From contig JAXMGD010000007.1 of assembly GCA_046347475.1 (NCBI GenBank), positions 45,020 through 109,019 of the forward strand: DNA of 64,000 nt, in the 5' to 3' direction. Positions 54,054-62,644 of this stretch are shown piece after piece. The first letter of the stretch is position 1. Every line of letters starts with the position of its first letter. A model generated the notes under the pieces. It did no database searches. It saw only the letters and a list, made by a program, of their open reading frames with translations, and was not told the DNA's origin. Position numbers and translations under genes: made by a program. This DNA comes from CAMCXE01 sp046347475 (lineage in GTDB: Bacteria > Pseudomonadota > Gammaproteobacteria > Pseudomonadales > Cellvibrionaceae).

Positions 54054-54717
54054 CTAAGCGGAGAATTGTTTGCACTACAACGTGAGAGCGTCGCGCATCT
54101 CCGTCTGCCACAGCGGTTAAGCGATATAGGGGTACAAGCTGGGAATTTGTTGCATCCAAGGATATATAGGAGCTATTTTCCTCCGCCGATTGGCGAGCCC
54201 TTACGCCTCTGGATAAATCAGGTTTTTCAACAAAGCATAAAAACTCCGTCAGAATTTTTACTGGATTATTTTTTAGAATATCTTTAACTACCTTGTCTGT
54301 GTTGGTTGCAAGTGTGGAGGCGTGGTCATAGTTGTTTGCCTTTATTGAGCTCACAGGATCAAAAACTTGATTGCCGAAGAGGCTGCAACTAGCTTTACCT
54401 TGTCCATTAATGTAAGTGCCCTGAAAACAGAAACCTTTGTTCGCCGCGCCCCCCGCACAATTGACAAAACATTTAGCATCATCCTTGCAGTTAGTGGAAA
54501 GCTGATCCAACGATGGGGGATTTTTAATGATTTCTTGCTCATATAAAGTCAAAGCCGCTTCAGCGGCCTGAAAGGCCGTTAAGCGGTCTTTTGTGCTGGC
54601 AACTAGTTTTAATTCCATAGACGAATTTTGCATGGCGGCAACGCCAATCAGTGTAACCACTGCCAAAATCACTAAACTAACAACTAAGGCTGCCCCTTTT
54701 TGCTTTTTAATATTCAT
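54046..54717 (-). CDS. pilX: Minor pilin PilX
   Basis: 223 aa. Pilin leader MNIKKQKG cleaved before AALVVSLVILAVVTLIGVAAM; Glu5 is absent, as usual in PilX. The next part, MELKLVASTKDRLTAFQAAEAAL, is the PilX signature. Several Cys follow (NCKDDAKCFVNC, GFCFQG). ATG at 54717 is used; a GTG at 54726 would add three residues. Overlaps pilW by one base-scale junction and pilY1 by 8 bases, so the operon is tightly coupled. Confidence 0.9.
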   Translation of the reverse strand: MNIKKQKGAALVVSLVILAVVTLIGVAAMQNSSMELKLVASTKDRLTAFQAAEAALTLYEQEIIKNPPSLDQLSTNCKDDAKCFVNCAGGAANKGFCFQGTYINGQGKASCSLFGNQVFDPVSSIKANNYDHASTLATNTDKVVKDILKNNPVKILTEFLCFVEKPDLSRGVRARQSAEENSSYISLDATNSQLVPLYRLTAVADGDARRSHVVVQTILRLDE

Positions 54718-54718
54718 A

Positions 54719-55792
54719 TTAGCCACCGTAGTTTCTTAAGCTGACAGTAGACGCAACTTTTTTGCGCAAGTAACCGTCATTCCCATTTGAAGGAGCTTGC
54801 ACTGGTGCGCCCGATCGCAATGTCAACTCTATCCGAACCGCTACTACCTGATCCCAGCGAATACCTACTTCATCCGCAGTTATAAAAACATCCTTATCAA
54901 CTCTACCTTGCCCATTGTCGATGCCATATGTAATTTGCATATCCTCTACGCCTTGAGCAATTTCTTCTTCGCGAAATGTAGGGGTGCCGCTGATACTGGT
55001 GAGATATTGTCTCTTTAGTGCTGGCATTGTGTTGTTAATTGCAGCACTTGCTTTGCCGATAAAATATCGATTTACCAGATAGGGAGTAATGGCAGAGCCA
55101 GGTTGAATAGGTTTAATTGTGTTTATTTTGCCTTGAGTACAACTTGCTTCATCGGTTGATGTTAAGCCTGTTGAACAGTTTTGAGACTTAGTAGGCTTAA
55201 TGGTGGTGCTGTCTAATCCAGCGGTGCCCCCAGCTACTAACGCAACATTTTGACAACCCGCATCAATAATCATAAGCGGGGTGCCATCAGGAAAGTTAAC
55301 CGGCTGAGAGGTGGTTATATCACCGGATTTTGGATTGTGTGTATTTAATATTGCCTCTCGTTCATTAGGTAAGGTTTGAATGGTGATCGTATCGGGAAGT
55401 ACACCTGAGGGTAAAATACTGGCGACGTCGGGATCTTTCAGCTCTTGTTTATCTTTTGTGTCGGTGCCATTAAAGGGGATTGTGTTGAATGCAAATGCAT
55501 CAGCAAGGGTGCCGCTACCACCAGATGGTTTTGCAATATTGGCGAAATCAATTACGTTAACGGTGGTCAATAAGCTACGGGCACAGCCTTTGTAACCCGA
55601 TGAGCGTAAATCCTTAATGATAATGTCGAGTGCATAGCGGGTATTGTCTTGGATAAACGCTACTTCTTGGTTGTCAATAAAACTGCGCTTACTATTGAGT
55701 ACGACCTGTATTACACCCGCTAATACTAGAAGGCCTATTAACATGGCGACCATCAGTTCAATTAGCGAAAACCCGTTTGCGCGTATTTGCAT
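54719..55792 (-). CDS. pilW: Minor pilin PilW
   Basis: 357 aa. Class III signal MQIRANG before FSLIELMVAMLIGLLVLAG, with Glu5. PilW features: NSKRSFIDNQEVAFIQDNTRYALDII (as QEVAFIQDNTRYALD) and RSSGYKGC. The large beta C-terminal domain includes AQGVEDMQITYGID and DQVVAVRIELTLRS, both typical. ATG at 55792 lies just after the pilV stop; a start at 55810 would add six residues before the leader. Confidence 0.92.
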   Translation of the reverse strand: MQIRANGFSLIELMVAMLIGLLVLAGVIQVVLNSKRSFIDNQEVAFIQDNTRYALDIIIKDLRSSGYKGCARSLLTTVNVIDFANIAKPSGGSGTLADAFAFNTIPFNGTDTKDKQELKDPDVASILPSGVLPDTITIQTLPNEREAILNTHNPKSGDITTSQPVNFPDGTPLMIIDAGCQNVALVAGGTAGLDSTTIKPTKSQNCSTGLTSTDEASCTQGKINTIKPIQPGSAITPYLVNRYFIGKASAAINNTMPALKRQYLTSISGTPTFREEEIAQGVEDMQITYGIDNGQGRVDKDVFITADEVGIRWDQVVAVRIELTLRSGAPVQAPSNGNDGYLRKKVASTVSLRNYGG

Positions 55793-55793
55793 T

Positions 55794-56201
55794 TTAGTTT
55801 TGCGATACATTATCTGCCGTCCATGTAATAAGCTCTAAAGTGTGTTTATTACCCTCTGCGTTTCTGCCGCCGAAAAATTCTAGCGTAATCTTCTGCACCT
55901 CAGCTCTTGTGCCATTGTTTATCACGGCCGTGCCGCCAGGCAAACCTTGTTCAACTGCAGTGTCCTTCCAGGCTTGTTCGACGCTAACGCGATTTTCTGC
56001 AGTTCTAAGGCGTTCCGATAAATCATTCACCAAGACTAGTGCTTGAGAAAACGAATAGGAATTCTGATTGTGCTGAATGGATTTTGTTTGCATGGCTAGT
56101 GTGCCAAGCAACCCTATCGCCAGCACGAACAAAGACACCATGGTTTCTATGAGTGATGAACCATTTTGAGTGTGAGTCATTATTATTTTTTTTATTTTCA
56201 T
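55794..56201 (-). CDS. pilV: Minor pilin PilV
   Basis: 135 aa. Leader MKIKKIIMTHTQNG before SSLIETMVSLFVLAIGLLGTLA, with Glu5; the family signature MQTKSIQHNQNSYSFSQALVLVNDLSERLR (as SQALVLVNDLSERLR) follows. ATG at 56201 follows the fimT stop by five bases, supporting coupling; ATG at 56180 would give a shorter leader. No good ribosome site before either. Confidence 0.9.
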   Translation of the reverse strand: MKIKKIIMTHTQNGSSLIETMVSLFVLAIGLLGTLAMQTKSIQHNQNSYSFSQALVLVNDLSERLRTAENRVSVEQAWKDTAVEQGLPGGTAVINNGTRAEVQKITLEFFGGRNAEGNKHTLELITWTADNVSQN

Positions 56202-56206
56202 AAAAT

Positions 56207-56794
56207 TTAATCGCAATTTAGTGTGATGTTAGTGGGCGCGGTGCTGGTTCCGGTATCGAACGCTACGGTCTTAGCTTTCATCACCCGCCCGGAGCGTTCG
56301 ACTGTCAACCCCTGGGTGTAGTTGGCAGTTTTTTCTGGGTCGCAAAAAGCGGCATAGGCTCTGACATCGTTGCGTACGAATCCTTGGCTGGTAAAGCTCA
56401 ACGAATTAATGGCATTGTTGGCTTCATTTTTAAATTTGATCAAATAACCGTTGTTGTTTTGAAACGTTTGCAATATCTCTTCGTTATTGTCTTTTATGGC
56501 ATCGCCATTTAGGTCGATAAATACAATCCAGCCGGATGACCATTTGTTTGCAACGCAACCTGTGCCTGTGTCAGTGCTGCATAGGGTGGTGACGACATTG
56601 CGGGAGGCAGCTTCGGAGCGGGCGGCCGTTAAGGCGGCGGCGAGGCGGGTTTGGAGGTTTTCGATGGCGTTGCGCTTGATGAGACTTTGGAAGGATGGAA
56701 TTGCGACGGCCAGGAGTATGGCGGCTATGCTGATGGCGACCATCATTTCAATCAGGGTAAAGCCGTAGGATTTTGATCTTAAGGTTTGACTCAT
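56207..56794 (-). CDS. fimT: FimT/GspH-family minor pilin
   Basis: 195 aa. Leader MSQTLRSKSYG before FTLIEMMVAISIAAILLAVAIP, Glu5 present. GspH/FimT features: LAAALTAARSEAASRNVVTTLC, WSSGWIVFIDLNGD (the GWxVF(I)D motif), then a small beta domain ending LNCD. AAGGCG is a likely ribosome site before ATG at 56794. First gene of the six-gene minus-strand minor-pilin operon. FimT-type proteins bind DNA in some relatives during uptake; whether this one does cannot be seen here. Confidence 0.9.
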   Translation of the reverse strand: MSQTLRSKSYGFTLIEMMVAISIAAILLAVAIPSFQSLIKRNAIENLQTRLAAALTAARSEAASRNVVTTLCSTDTGTGCVANKWSSGWIVFIDLNGDAIKDNNEEILQTFQNNNGYLIKFKNEANNAINSLSFTSQGFVRNDVRAYAAFCDPEKTANYTQGLTVERSGRVMKAKTVAFDTGTSTAPTNITLNCD

Positions 56795-57164
56795 TCGATT
56801 CGCCTTGATGAAGAGTGTCACATTTGAGAGGAGTTACAACCGCATTTAGCCCCAATAGAACTGTGTGTTTAGATTAAATCATAGTTTTACCATAGAGCAT
56901 CTGCGGCTGCGCAGTCACCATGGCTTGGATGGGCGGCAAGACGGTAAGACCAATGGCAGGCCATTGTGGGGCTGTTTTAGTCGTTTGAAATTGGGTGTTT
57001 AACAAGCGCGTATTGGGTCAAAAATTTAATGGCTAATTGGTCACAATTTCCTGTCCGTCGCCATTGGGTAAACTACACGCAGACTCACTACAGGCCTGAT
57101 TCTGTTGCGTTGGCAGATTCAGACCTGGGCGGTTTATTTGATGATTAAATCCTCATGCTGAGGC
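56795..57164. other. Intergenic region between fimT and metH
   Basis: 370 bases with no supported gene. It must hold the fimT promoter (minus strand) and the end of metH. No strong terminator seen. Confidence 0.45.
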
Positions 57165-60100
57165 TTAGTCCAAGTAATCAAGGTGAGACTGCAACCATTT
57201 TTCCATTTGCGCTTTGGGGATTTTTTTACGTTTGGCCAGCGCAATGATTTGATCTTCACCTAATTTACCCACACCAAAATATTTGGCGTGCGGATGGGCA
57301 AAATACCAACCGGAGACGGCGGCTGTCGGGTACATGGCAAAGTGTTCCGTTAAAGATACGCCGGTATTCTCCGTTGCATTGAGCAATTTAAACAATGTGG
57401 CTTTTTCTGTGTGGTCGGGGCAGGCCGGGTAACCGGGGGCGGGGCGAATGCCTTGGTATTGCTCTTTAATTAAGGCCTCGTTGGTTAGTGTTTCTGCCGG
57501 AGCGTAGCCCCAAAATTCGCGGCGCACCCTCAGGTGCATGTGTTCAGCAAAGGCTTCAGCTAGTCGATCCGCCAATGCTTTAATCATGATGGCCGTGTAA
57601 TCGTCACCGGCGCGTTCAAATTCACCGGCAATTTCATCAACGCCGCGGCCGGCCGTTACGACGAAGCCTCCCAGGTAATCCTGTTTGCCTGCGGATTTGG
57701 GGGCAATAAAATCGGCGAGGCTGTAGAGCGTATCATCCGTGGAATTTTTTTCCTGTTGTTGGCGAATGTGGTGCAAGCGAGCAATCAGTTCCTGATGTTC
57801 ATCGCTCAGTTCTATATCGTCTGCTTCGCTGTTGGCAGGCCAAAAACCAATAGCGGCGTCTGCCTGCACCCAGTTATTGTCAATAATCTTTTGCAAACAA
57901 ATTTGTGCGTCTGCGTACAGTTGAGTCGCTGCTTCGCCTACGACGGTATCGGTTAATATGTCTGGGAATTTTCCTGCTAGCTCCCAACTTAAGAAAAATG
58001 GCGTCCAGTCAATGTAATCAATCAAATCTGTTAATGGATAATTATTAAACACCTTTACGCCTAAAAATGCGGGCTTAGGTGGTGTATAAGCTGCCCAATC
58101 GATATTGAATTTGCGTGTTTGCGCCTGTTCATAGGGCACTAATTTAACGGTATTTTGCCGATTAGCGCGGCGCTGACGCACTTTTTCGTAGTCATCTTTT
58201 ACCCCTGCGATGAATGCAGGGCGCAATTCATTGGACAATAATTGGCTGGCCACGCCTACTGCCCGTGACGCATCGGCGACGTAAACCACCTGATTGATTG
58301 CCAGCTGAGGGTCTATTTTCACGGCTGTGTGGGCTTTGGATGTGGTGGCGCCACCGATCATGAGTGGTTTGTTAATGCCCTGGGCCTGCATTTCTTTGGC
58401 GACCGTGACCATTTCATCCAGCGATGGGGTGATTAAACCGGAGAGACCAATAATATCGCACTGCTCGGCAATGGCAGTTTGCAGTATTTTTTCACAGGGT
58501 ACCATGACGCCCAGATCAATCACTTCAAAGTTATTACACTGTAATACAACGCCTACGATATTTTTACCTATATCGTGTACGTCTCCTTTTACTGTGGCCA
58601 TGAGTATTTTGCCGTTGGAGCGGGATTTTTCGTCTTTTTCCTCTTCGATAAACGGCTGTAAATACGCTACCGCTTGTTTCATTACTCGCGCGGATTTAAC
58701 TACTTGAGGCAAAAACATTTTCCCTTCGCCAAATAAGTCACCCACTATATTCATGCCGTCCATTAATGGGCCTTCGATGACATCAAGCGGTCGTTTCGAT
58801 GCTAGGCGGGCCGCTTCAGTATCTTCTTCAATATGGCTGGTAATGCCCTTAACTAAGGCGTGAGCAAGCCGCTGGGCGACCGGTAATTGTCGCCAGGCGA
58901 GATCCTCTTTTTGTTTAATCTGATCGCCAGCGCCATCTTTAAATTGTTCGGCAATTTCTAATAATGCTTCGGTTGCCTGATTGTTGCGATTGGAGATGAC
59001 ATCTTCAACTCGGTTGCGCAAAATTTCCGGTAGATCATCGTAAATGGCCAGTTGGCCTGCATTTACAATCCCCATATTCATACCCGCTTTAATGGCGTGA
59101 TAGAGAAATACGGAGTGAATTGCCTCGCGCACAGGGTTATTGCCGCGAAATGAAAAGGATACGTTGCTTACTCCGCCGGAAACCCCTGCGTGGGGGAGGT
59201 TTTTGCGAATCCAGGCGGTGGCTTCAATAAAGTCCACGGCGTAATTATTGTGCTCGTCAATACCTGTGGCGACGGCAAAAATATTCGGGTCAAAAATAAT
59301 ATCTTCCGGTGGGAAGTTTATTTTTTGCGTCAGTAAATCGTAGCTGCGTTTACAAATTTCTATTTTACGCGCTTTGGTATCGGCTTGGCCGGTCTCGTCA
59401 AAGGCCATAACTACAATAGCTGCGCCGTATTGAGCGCATAATGTGGCCTTTTCTAAAAACTCGGCTTCTCCTTCTTTAAGGGAAATTGAGTTGACAATGG
59501 GTTTGCCTTGAATACATTTTAAACCCGCTTCGATCACGTGCCATTTGGATGAATCCACCATAATGGGTACGCGGGCTATGTCGGGTTCACCGGCAATTAA
59601 ATTTAAAAAACGCACCATGGCTTTTTCAGCATCCAGCATGCCTTCGTCCATATTAATGTCGATGACCTGGGCGCCGTTTTCCACTTGTTCTAGGGCAACG
59701 CTAAGCGCTTCGGTGTAATTCTCTTCAATAATCAGCCGTTTAAACTTGGCAGAACCGGTGACGTTACAGCGCTCGCCCACATTCACAAATAAAGAATTGG
59801 CAAAAATATTAAATGGTTCAAGGCCGGATAAACGACAGGCTGGGGCTATATCGGGGCGTTTGCGCGGTTGAATTGATGCAACGGTTTTGGCTATGGCGGC
59901 AATATGGGCGGGCGTAGTACCGCAGCAGCCACCGATAATATTTACGAAGCCGCTGTTGGCGAATTCTTCAATAATAGTGGCCATTTCCTCTGGGCTTTGA
60001 TCGTATTCGCCAAATTCATTGGGCAGGCCCGCATTGGGGTGGGCGGATACATAACAGCTGGCGACACGAGATAATTCTTTAATATAAGGGCGTAATTCCT

Positions 60101-60860
60101 GGGCGCCGAGGGCACAATTTAAACCAATCGATATGGGTTTGGCGTGTTGTAAGGAATTATAAAAGGCTTCCGTAGTTTGGCCGGATAGAGTGCGGCCGGA
60201 GGCGTCGGTAATGGTGCCGGAGATCATAATCGGCAATTCAAAACCTTGCTTGGCAAAGACATTTTTGACCGCAAAAATCGCCGCTTTGGCGTTGAGCGTA
60301 TCAAAAATGGTTTCAATCATGATGATGTCTGCGCCACCTTCAATTAATCCCTCGGTCGCTTCGGTGTAGTTTTCTACTAATTCATCAAACGTAATATTGC
60401 GCGCGCCGGGGTCGTTTACATCCGGTGAAATAGAGCAGGTGCGGGAGGTGGGGCCTAACACGCCCGCTACAAAACGCGGTTTATCCGGCGTGAGCGCCGT
60501 GAATTTAGCGCAGGCCTCGCGGGCTAAACGAGCCGCCGCCACATTAAGCTCGCGAGCCAGCGCTTGCATGTCGTAATCGGCCTGGCTGACTTGGGTGCTG
60601 TTGAAGGTGTTGGTTTCGAGAATATCAGCCCCGGCCGCCAAGTAGGCTTCCTGGATTTCTCGAATAATCTGCGGTTGGGTGAGGCATAACAGGTCGTTAT
60701 TACCTGCCACATCCGTATGGAAATCTTTAAAGCGCTCGCCGCGATAATCCGCCTCTTTCAGCTTGTAGCTTTGAATCATGGTGCCCATGGCGCCATCTAA
60801 AATCAGGATACGTTGGGCGAGTTGCTGGTGCAGGGCTTGGGTGCGAACGGTGTGGGGCAT
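57165..60860 (-). CDS. metH: Cobalamin-dependent methionine synthase
   Basis: Transfers methyl from methyltetrahydrofolate to homocysteine via B12. 1231 aa, complete four-module form. Homocysteine domain (1-325) with zinc ligands GLNCALGA and GGCCGTTPAH. Pterin domain (about 355-615) with FVNVGERCNVTGSAKF and DINMDEGMLD. B12 domain (about 650-895) with DVHDIGKNIVGV (axial His) and GLSGLITPSLDEM. SAM activation domain (about 900-1231) with RREFWGYAP and GIRPAPGYPACPDHTEK. No B12 riboswitch is evident in the short upstream gap, which is shared with divergent nfuA. Confidence 0.97.
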   Translation of the reverse strand: MPHTVRTQALHQQLAQRILILDGAMGTMIQSYKLKEADYRGERFKDFHTDVAGNNDLLCLTQPQIIREIQEAYLAAGADILETNTFNSTQVSQADYDMQALARELNVAAARLAREACAKFTALTPDKPRFVAGVLGPTSRTCSISPDVNDPGARNITFDELVENYTEATEGLIEGGADIIMIETIFDTLNAKAAIFAVKNVFAKQGFELPIMISGTITDASGRTLSGQTTEAFYNSLQHAKPISIGLNCALGAQELRPYIKELSRVASCYVSAHPNAGLPNEFGEYDQSPEEMATIIEEFANSGFVNIIGGCCGTTPAHIAAIAKTVASIQPRKRPDIAPACRLSGLEPFNIFANSLFVNVGERCNVTGSAKFKRLIIEENYTEALSVALEQVENGAQVIDINMDEGMLDAEKAMVRFLNLIAGEPDIARVPIMVDSSKWHVIEAGLKCIQGKPIVNSISLKEGEAEFLEKATLCAQYGAAIVVMAFDETGQADTKARKIEICKRSYDLLTQKINFPPEDIIFDPNIFAVATGIDEHNNYAVDFIEATAWIRKNLPHAGVSGGVSNVSFSFRGNNPVREAIHSVFLYHAIKAGMNMGIVNAGQLAIYDDLPEILRNRVEDVISNRNNQATEALLEIAEQFKDGAGDQIKQKEDLAWRQLPVAQRLAHALVKGITSHIEEDTEAARLASKRPLDVIEGPLMDGMNIVGDLFGEGKMFLPQVVKSARVMKQAVAYLQPFIEEEKDEKSRSNGKILMATVKGDVHDIGKNIVGVVLQCNNFEVIDLGVMVPCEKILQTAIAEQCDIIGLSGLITPSLDEMVTVAKEMQAQGINKPLMIGGATTSKAHTAVKIDPQLAINQVVYVADASRAVGVASQLLSNELRPAFIAGVKDDYEKVRQRRANRQNTVKLVPYEQAQTRKFNIDWAAYTPPKPAFLGVKVFNNYPLTDLIDYIDWTPFFLSWELAGKFPDILTDTVVGEAATQLYADAQICLQKIIDNNWVQADAAIGFWPANSEADDIELSDEHQELIARLHHIRQQQEKNSTDDTLYSLADFIAPKSAGKQDYLGGFVVTAGRGVDEIAGEFERAGDDYTAIMIKALADRLAEAFAEHMHLRVRREFWGYAPAETLTNEALIKEQYQGIRPAPGYPACPDHTEKATLFKLLNATENTGVSLTEHFAMYPTAAVSGWYFAHPHAKYFGVGKLGEDQIIALAKRKKIPKAQMEKWLQSHLDYLD

Positions 60861-60986
60861 GGCAAACCTATATCAAAATTTTTTGATTTAGGTGTATTGT
60901 ATCAGATAGATACCGCTCACGGTTTTAACCGGGTGTGGATTGGGCTAGAATAGTTGACTGTTTTTATAGGGTATAACGGGGGCCAT

Positions 60987-61592
60987 ATGAGCGACGTGAC
61001 GCAGAGTGATTTGGGTGTTTCCATCAGTGAGAGCGCACAGGAATATTTAGCGGGCCTGTTGGCCAAGCAGGATTGTGAGGGTATTGCCATTCGTATGTTT
61101 GTCTCCTCACCGGGCACTCCCCAGGCGGAAACCTGCATCGCATATTGTCGCCCAGGGGAAGAAAAAGACGGTGATGTGAAGCTGCAACTCAATGGCTTAG
61201 TGGCCTGGTTTGAGGGCCGCAGTTTGCCGTTTTTGGTGGATGCTAAGGTGGATTATTCACCCGATCGTATGGGTGGCCAGCTCACTATTCGCGCGCCAAA
61301 TTCTAAAATGCCCAAAATCTCCGATGACAGCTCCATCGAGGATAAAATTAATTACGTTTTATTTAATGAAATTAACCCTGGCCTTGCTTCTCACAATGGC
61401 AACGTGTCTTTGGTGGAGGTTACTGAGGATAAATACGCGGTATTAAAATTTGGTGGTGGTTGCCAGGGGTGCAGTGCGGTGGACATCACTTTAAAAGAAG
61501 GCGTGGAAAAAACCTTAGTATCCAAAATCCCGGAATTGGCGGGGGTTAAGGATGTAACGGATCACTCGGATACGTCAAAAGCCTATTATTAA
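60987..61592 (+). CDS. nfuA: Fe-S cluster carrier/biogenesis protein NfuA
   Basis: Carries and delivers 4Fe-4S clusters. 201 aa. Degenerate A-type N-terminal domain (about 5-100; ISESAQEYLAGLLAKQ, GIAIRMFVSSPGTPQAETC) and C-terminal Nfu domain with the cluster motif KFGGGCQGCSAVD (Cys-x2-Cys). ATG at 60987 is preferred to the upstream in-frame start at 60954, as the protein then starts MSDVTQSDLG. Strong terminator follows. Confidence 0.95.
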   Translation: MSDVTQSDLGVSISESAQEYLAGLLAKQDCEGIAIRMFVSSPGTPQAETCIAYCRPGEEKDGDVKLQLNGLVAWFEGRSLPFLVDAKVDYSPDRMGGQLTIRAPNSKMPKISDDSSIEDKINYVLFNEINPGLASHNGNVSLVEVTEDKYAVLKFGGGCQGCSAVDITLKEGVEKTLVSKIPELAGVKDVTDHSDTSKAYY

Positions 61593-61594
61593 CC

Positions 61595-61642
61595 GTTTAC
61601 TTGCGCTCGGCGCCGTGCCGGGCGCAAGTAAACCGATTTTTT
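61595..61642 (+). terminator. Intrinsic terminator of nfuA
   Basis: 12-bp stem GTTTACTTGCGC (61595-61606) with GCGCAAGTAAAC (61622-61633), an inner GGC/GCC stem in the loop, and a T6 run. Begins directly after the nfuA stop. Confidence 0.92.
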
Positions 61643-61748
61643 GATGAAGGCTATTTTTAAAGGTTTAATTTAGCGTTTGCGCGCTGGGTATTGAGATCAG
61701 ATCAGTTGCGTTTAACCTTGCTGACAAAGCGCAAATACGTTGTGACAT

Positions 61749-62063
61749 TTAATGAAGCACTGATTTTCGTACAGGCTTGCTATTGGCTAACTGTTCGAGT
61801 TCCTGTTCAAACATTTCTTCCAACTCCTCGTCATCCTCTTCGATTTCATCCCAATTCGGTTCGCGCAGGTCTTGGACGGCTTGAATGCCCGCTTCGATCA
61901 TGGCTTTAGCTACGAGCGGACGTATGTTGCCGAGAAAATGGCGAGATTCCTCCGAGAATCGAATACTGACTAAGGGTTCTGTTTGAGTGTCAGGCCTGCG
62001 AAGGGCTATCTCACCATTGGCCAATTCGACAATTTCTAATATTTCTGTATCTGTGTTTTTCAT
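61749..62063 (-). CDS. Conserved acidic small protein, 104 aa
   Basis: Unrecognised. ATG at 62063 (MKNTDTEILEIVELANGEIALRR) is used; one at 62072 would add three residues. The N-terminal half alternates short strands, followed by RFSEESRHFLGNIRPLVAKAMIEAG. The C-terminus is very acidic (DEIEEDDEELEEMFEQELEQL as EIEEDDEELEEMFEQE). No signal peptide. It is last of three minus-strand genes, 15 bases after the next, downstream of topA, so it may share the transcript. Confidence 0.75.
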   Translation of the reverse strand: MKNTDTEILEIVELANGEIALRRPDTQTEPLVSIRFSEESRHFLGNIRPLVAKAMIEAGIQAVQDLREPNWDEIEEDDEELEEMFEQELEQLANSKPVRKSVLH

Positions 62064-62078
62064 AGCGTACAACTAGGA

Positions 62079-62633
62079 TCAAAATTCTATTTTATTTTCG
62101 CGCTGCTGCTGAATTAGGTCTGTAAAGGCATCTAACATCTGGCTCAGCAGGTCAATTTGAATATCCGCAGGGGCGGTTAAAATACTCAGCTTTGGGGCTG
62201 CGTTGCTACTGGCAATTAAGCCTATTTCTTTGCGGTCGGGTGAGAGCGCGCTGGCCTCTGCTAACAGTGGGCTATTCAGGTCATTTTTACCGATAAAAAA
62301 AGCACTTTTAGCCAGTTCAATCCACTGTGGCCAGGGTGATTGCGTACGAATTAATTCCGCCAGATGGGCAAAATCGCCGCTGACTTTGTTTTGCTGCTGT
62401 AACTGGTGGCCGAATAACTCGAGTGCGTTATCAACATCCCCTAGGAGCAATTCCCATTTTAAATTGCTGCGTTCGGCAAGCTCTGCAAGATAGGCATGGA
62501 TCATCAGATACATTTGCAATTTGCAGGCTTGCAACTGGCAGCGGCGCATAAATGCCTCGCCATTGCGCGCCGCTTGCAGGTGTGACTGGCTAAAAGCCAT
62601 TTGTTGATTAACCAATCGAACCCGCTCGCTCAT
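62079..62633 (-). CDS. Conserved protein downstream of topA (possibly DUF6586-like)
   Basis: 184 aa, cytoplasmic, all-helical. Start ATG at 62633 (MSERVRLVNQQMAFSQSHL), 11 bases after the topA stop. The central region has repeated helices (MYLMIHAYLAELAERSN, DVDNALELFGHQLQQQN). Pseudomonads carry a similar-sized protein in the same place after topA; I recall it as DUF6586, but the match here is by position and general pattern, not alignment. Function unknown. Confidence 0.7.
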   Translation of the reverse strand: MSERVRLVNQQMAFSQSHLQAARNGEAFMRRCQLQACKLQMYLMIHAYLAELAERSNLKWELLLGDVDNALELFGHQLQQQNKVSGDFAHLAELIRTQSPWPQWIELAKSAFFIGKNDLNSPLLAEASALSPDRKEIGLIASSNAAPKLSILTAPADIQIDLLSQMLDAFTDLIQQQRENKIEF

Positions 62634-62644
62634 GCCAGTACCTA